Positions 13,790-14,535 of a stretch of DNA of 14,535 nt are shown piece by piece. The notes below the pieces were generated by a model. It was not told the DNA's origin. It searched no databases and saw only the letters and a list, made by a program, of their open reading frames with translations. The stretch covers positions 1-14,535 of the forward strand of contig CAAFJY010000167.1 in assembly GCA_900763355.1 (NCBI GenBank). Reading direction: 5' to 3'. Made by a program: the position numbers and the translations under genes. Source of the DNA: Clostridia bacterium (GTDB taxonomy: Bacteria > Bacillota > Clostridia > Oscillospirales > Butyricicoccaceae). Position 1 is the stretch's first letter. Each line of letters opens with the position of its first letter.

Positions 13790-14331
13790 AGCTGCTCATC
13801 GCCTCTGACCTCCATGGCTCCGCCCTATACACCCGTGCTCTTTTAGACGCCTTTGCCCGGGAACAGGCCGGCCGCCTGGTGCTTTTGGGAGACCTGCTCT
13901 ACCACGGCCCCCGCAACGATCTCCCGGAGGGCTATGCCCCCAAGGAGGTCATCCCCCTGCTCAACGGGCTGCGGGACCGCATCCTCTGCGTTCGCGGCAA
14001 CTGCGACGCCGAGGTGGACCAGATGGTGCTGGACTTCCCCCTGATGGCCGACTATGCCGTCCTCCCCCTGGGGGAGACCATGATCTATCTCACCCACGGC
14101 CATGTGTACAACAAGGACCACTGCCCGCCCCTGGCCCCGGGGGATATCCTCCTCCACGGGCACACCCACGTCCCCGCCTGGGAGCCCTTTGGGAACGGGA
14201 ATCTCTACCTCAACCCCGGCTCGGTGTCCATCCCCAAAAACGGCTCGGCCCGGGGGTATCTCACCCTGGAAAACGGGACCTTTGTGTGGAAGACCCTGGC
14301 GGGAGAGGTCTCTCACGCCCTGACCTTGTGA
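13786..14331 (+). CDS. yfcE: YfcE-type calcineurin-like metallophosphoesterase
   Basis: A 181-residue member of the YfcE/MJ0936 phosphodiesterase family, with the complete two-metal centre: SDLHG (7-11), GDLLYHGPRND (35-45), GNCDAEVD (71-78), THGH (103-106) and GHTHVP (125-130), then YLNPGSVSIPK (141-151). Family members hydrolyse model phosphodiesters, but the physiological substrate is usually unknown. The ATG at 13786 overlaps the aminotransferase stop by 4 nt and has GGAGGT at 13774-13779; a longer frame from 13702 is a shadow extension. As the last gene of the aromatic operon it shares the attenuated transcript, but no step of Phe/Tyr synthesis needs it. A housekeeping gene that rides on the operon is the simplest reading. 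Confidence 0.9.
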   Translation: MKLLIASDLHGSALYTRALLDAFAREQAGRLVLLGDLLYHGPRNDLPEGYAPKEVIPLLNGLRDRILCVRGNCDAEVDQMVLDFPLMADYAVLPLGETMIYLTHGHVYNKDHCPPLAPGDILLHGHTHVPAWEPFGNGNLYLNPGSVSIPKNGSARGYLTLENGTFVWKTLAGEVSHALTL

Positions 14332-14336
14332 CCCTG

Positions 14337-14369
14337 CCCCGCGCCCCCACCGGGGCGCGGGGATTTTTT
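14337..14369 (+). terminator. Intrinsic terminator ending the aromatic operon
   Basis: A perfect 11-bp GC stem (14337-14347 with 14352-14362) closes a 4-nt CACC loop and is followed by A and six T (14364-14369). It begins 5 nt after the yfcE stop codon, so it marks the end of the roughly 10-kb transcript that starts near 4330. Confidence 0.93.
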
Positions 14370-14535
14370 GCAGGAAAAACGGGCCCCTCCCCCTTGCGGG
14401 CCCACTTTGCAGGGCAGAGGGGGTATATTCTCATGGTTTTTCACAAGGTTGTGCAGGAGTTTTGTTATCGGCTTTTCAGTGCAAAGGATTATTCCATGAT
14501 TTTTTCGTCGATTTGCCCTTTTTGCCTGAAAATTC
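14370..14535. other. Gene-free tail at the window edge
   Basis: 166 bp without a convincing reading frame. The base composition shifts to AT-rich after about 14420. A weak promoter-like pair, TTCACA (14440-14445) and TGTTAT (14463-14468) with 17-bp spacing on the plus strand, could serve a gene beyond the window, but the -10 match is poor. GGGCCC is present twice (14381-14386 and 14398-14403), and pairing between C-rich 14384-14393 and G-rich 14416-14423 is possible. I see no other feature. Confidence 0.4.

Overview
The window looks like a chromosomal segment of a high-GC member of the Clostridia, most likely an Oscillospiraceae gut anaerobe. This rests on family content (DUF951, DUF1294, a clostridial-type AroC, a DAHP synthase with an N-terminal ferredoxin-like domain), strong AGGAGG ribosome-binding sites, tightly overlapping genes and GC-rich third positions. 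The genus is inference only. I see no rRNA, tRNA, CRISPR array, insertion sequence or phage gene.

Layout. (1) 1-207: two copies of a 75-bp direct repeat, spaced at 129 bp, each with a strong hairpin. The second copy supplies the C-terminus of the next gene. (2) 167-1132, minus: an S1-domain RNA-binding protein. (3) 1194-2322, plus: a promoter, a small DUF951 protein, uridine phosphorylase, and a 16-bp terminator hairpin shared with the convergent operon. (4) 2330-4174, minus: promoter, then rsmA, an SGNH-type hydrolase and a DUF1294 membrane protein. (5) 4294-14369, plus: one promoter, an RNA attenuator and ten coupled structural genes ending at a perfect 11-bp terminator. (6) 14370-14535: a gene-free tail.

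The main content is region 5. The genes aroF-tyrA-aroB-aroA-aroC-pheA-aroEK-aroQ-aminotransferase encode every step from phosphoenolpyruvate plus erythrose-4-phosphate to chorismate, then the branches to phenylalanine and tyrosine, and a plausible final transaminase. A YfcE-type phosphoesterase comes last. Most junctions are ATGA or TTGA overlaps. Shikimate dehydrogenase and shikimate kinase are fused in one protein.

The most interesting signal is the leader at 4330-4570. It encodes a 17-residue peptide with four consecutive Tyr and four Phe codons, then two stop codons. It overlaps three mutually exclusive RNA helices: 1:2 (4412-4424 with 4431-4444), 2:3 antiterminator (4440-4449 with 4488-4497) and 3:4 terminator (4481-4492 with 4501-4512, then a U-run). 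This has the architecture of ribosome-mediated transcription attenuation, as in the enterobacterial phe and trp leaders, but here it senses Tyr/Phe in a bacterial group where T-box or protein-based control of aromatic genes would be the usual expectation. It would switch the whole pathway according to charged tRNA-Tyr and tRNA-Phe.
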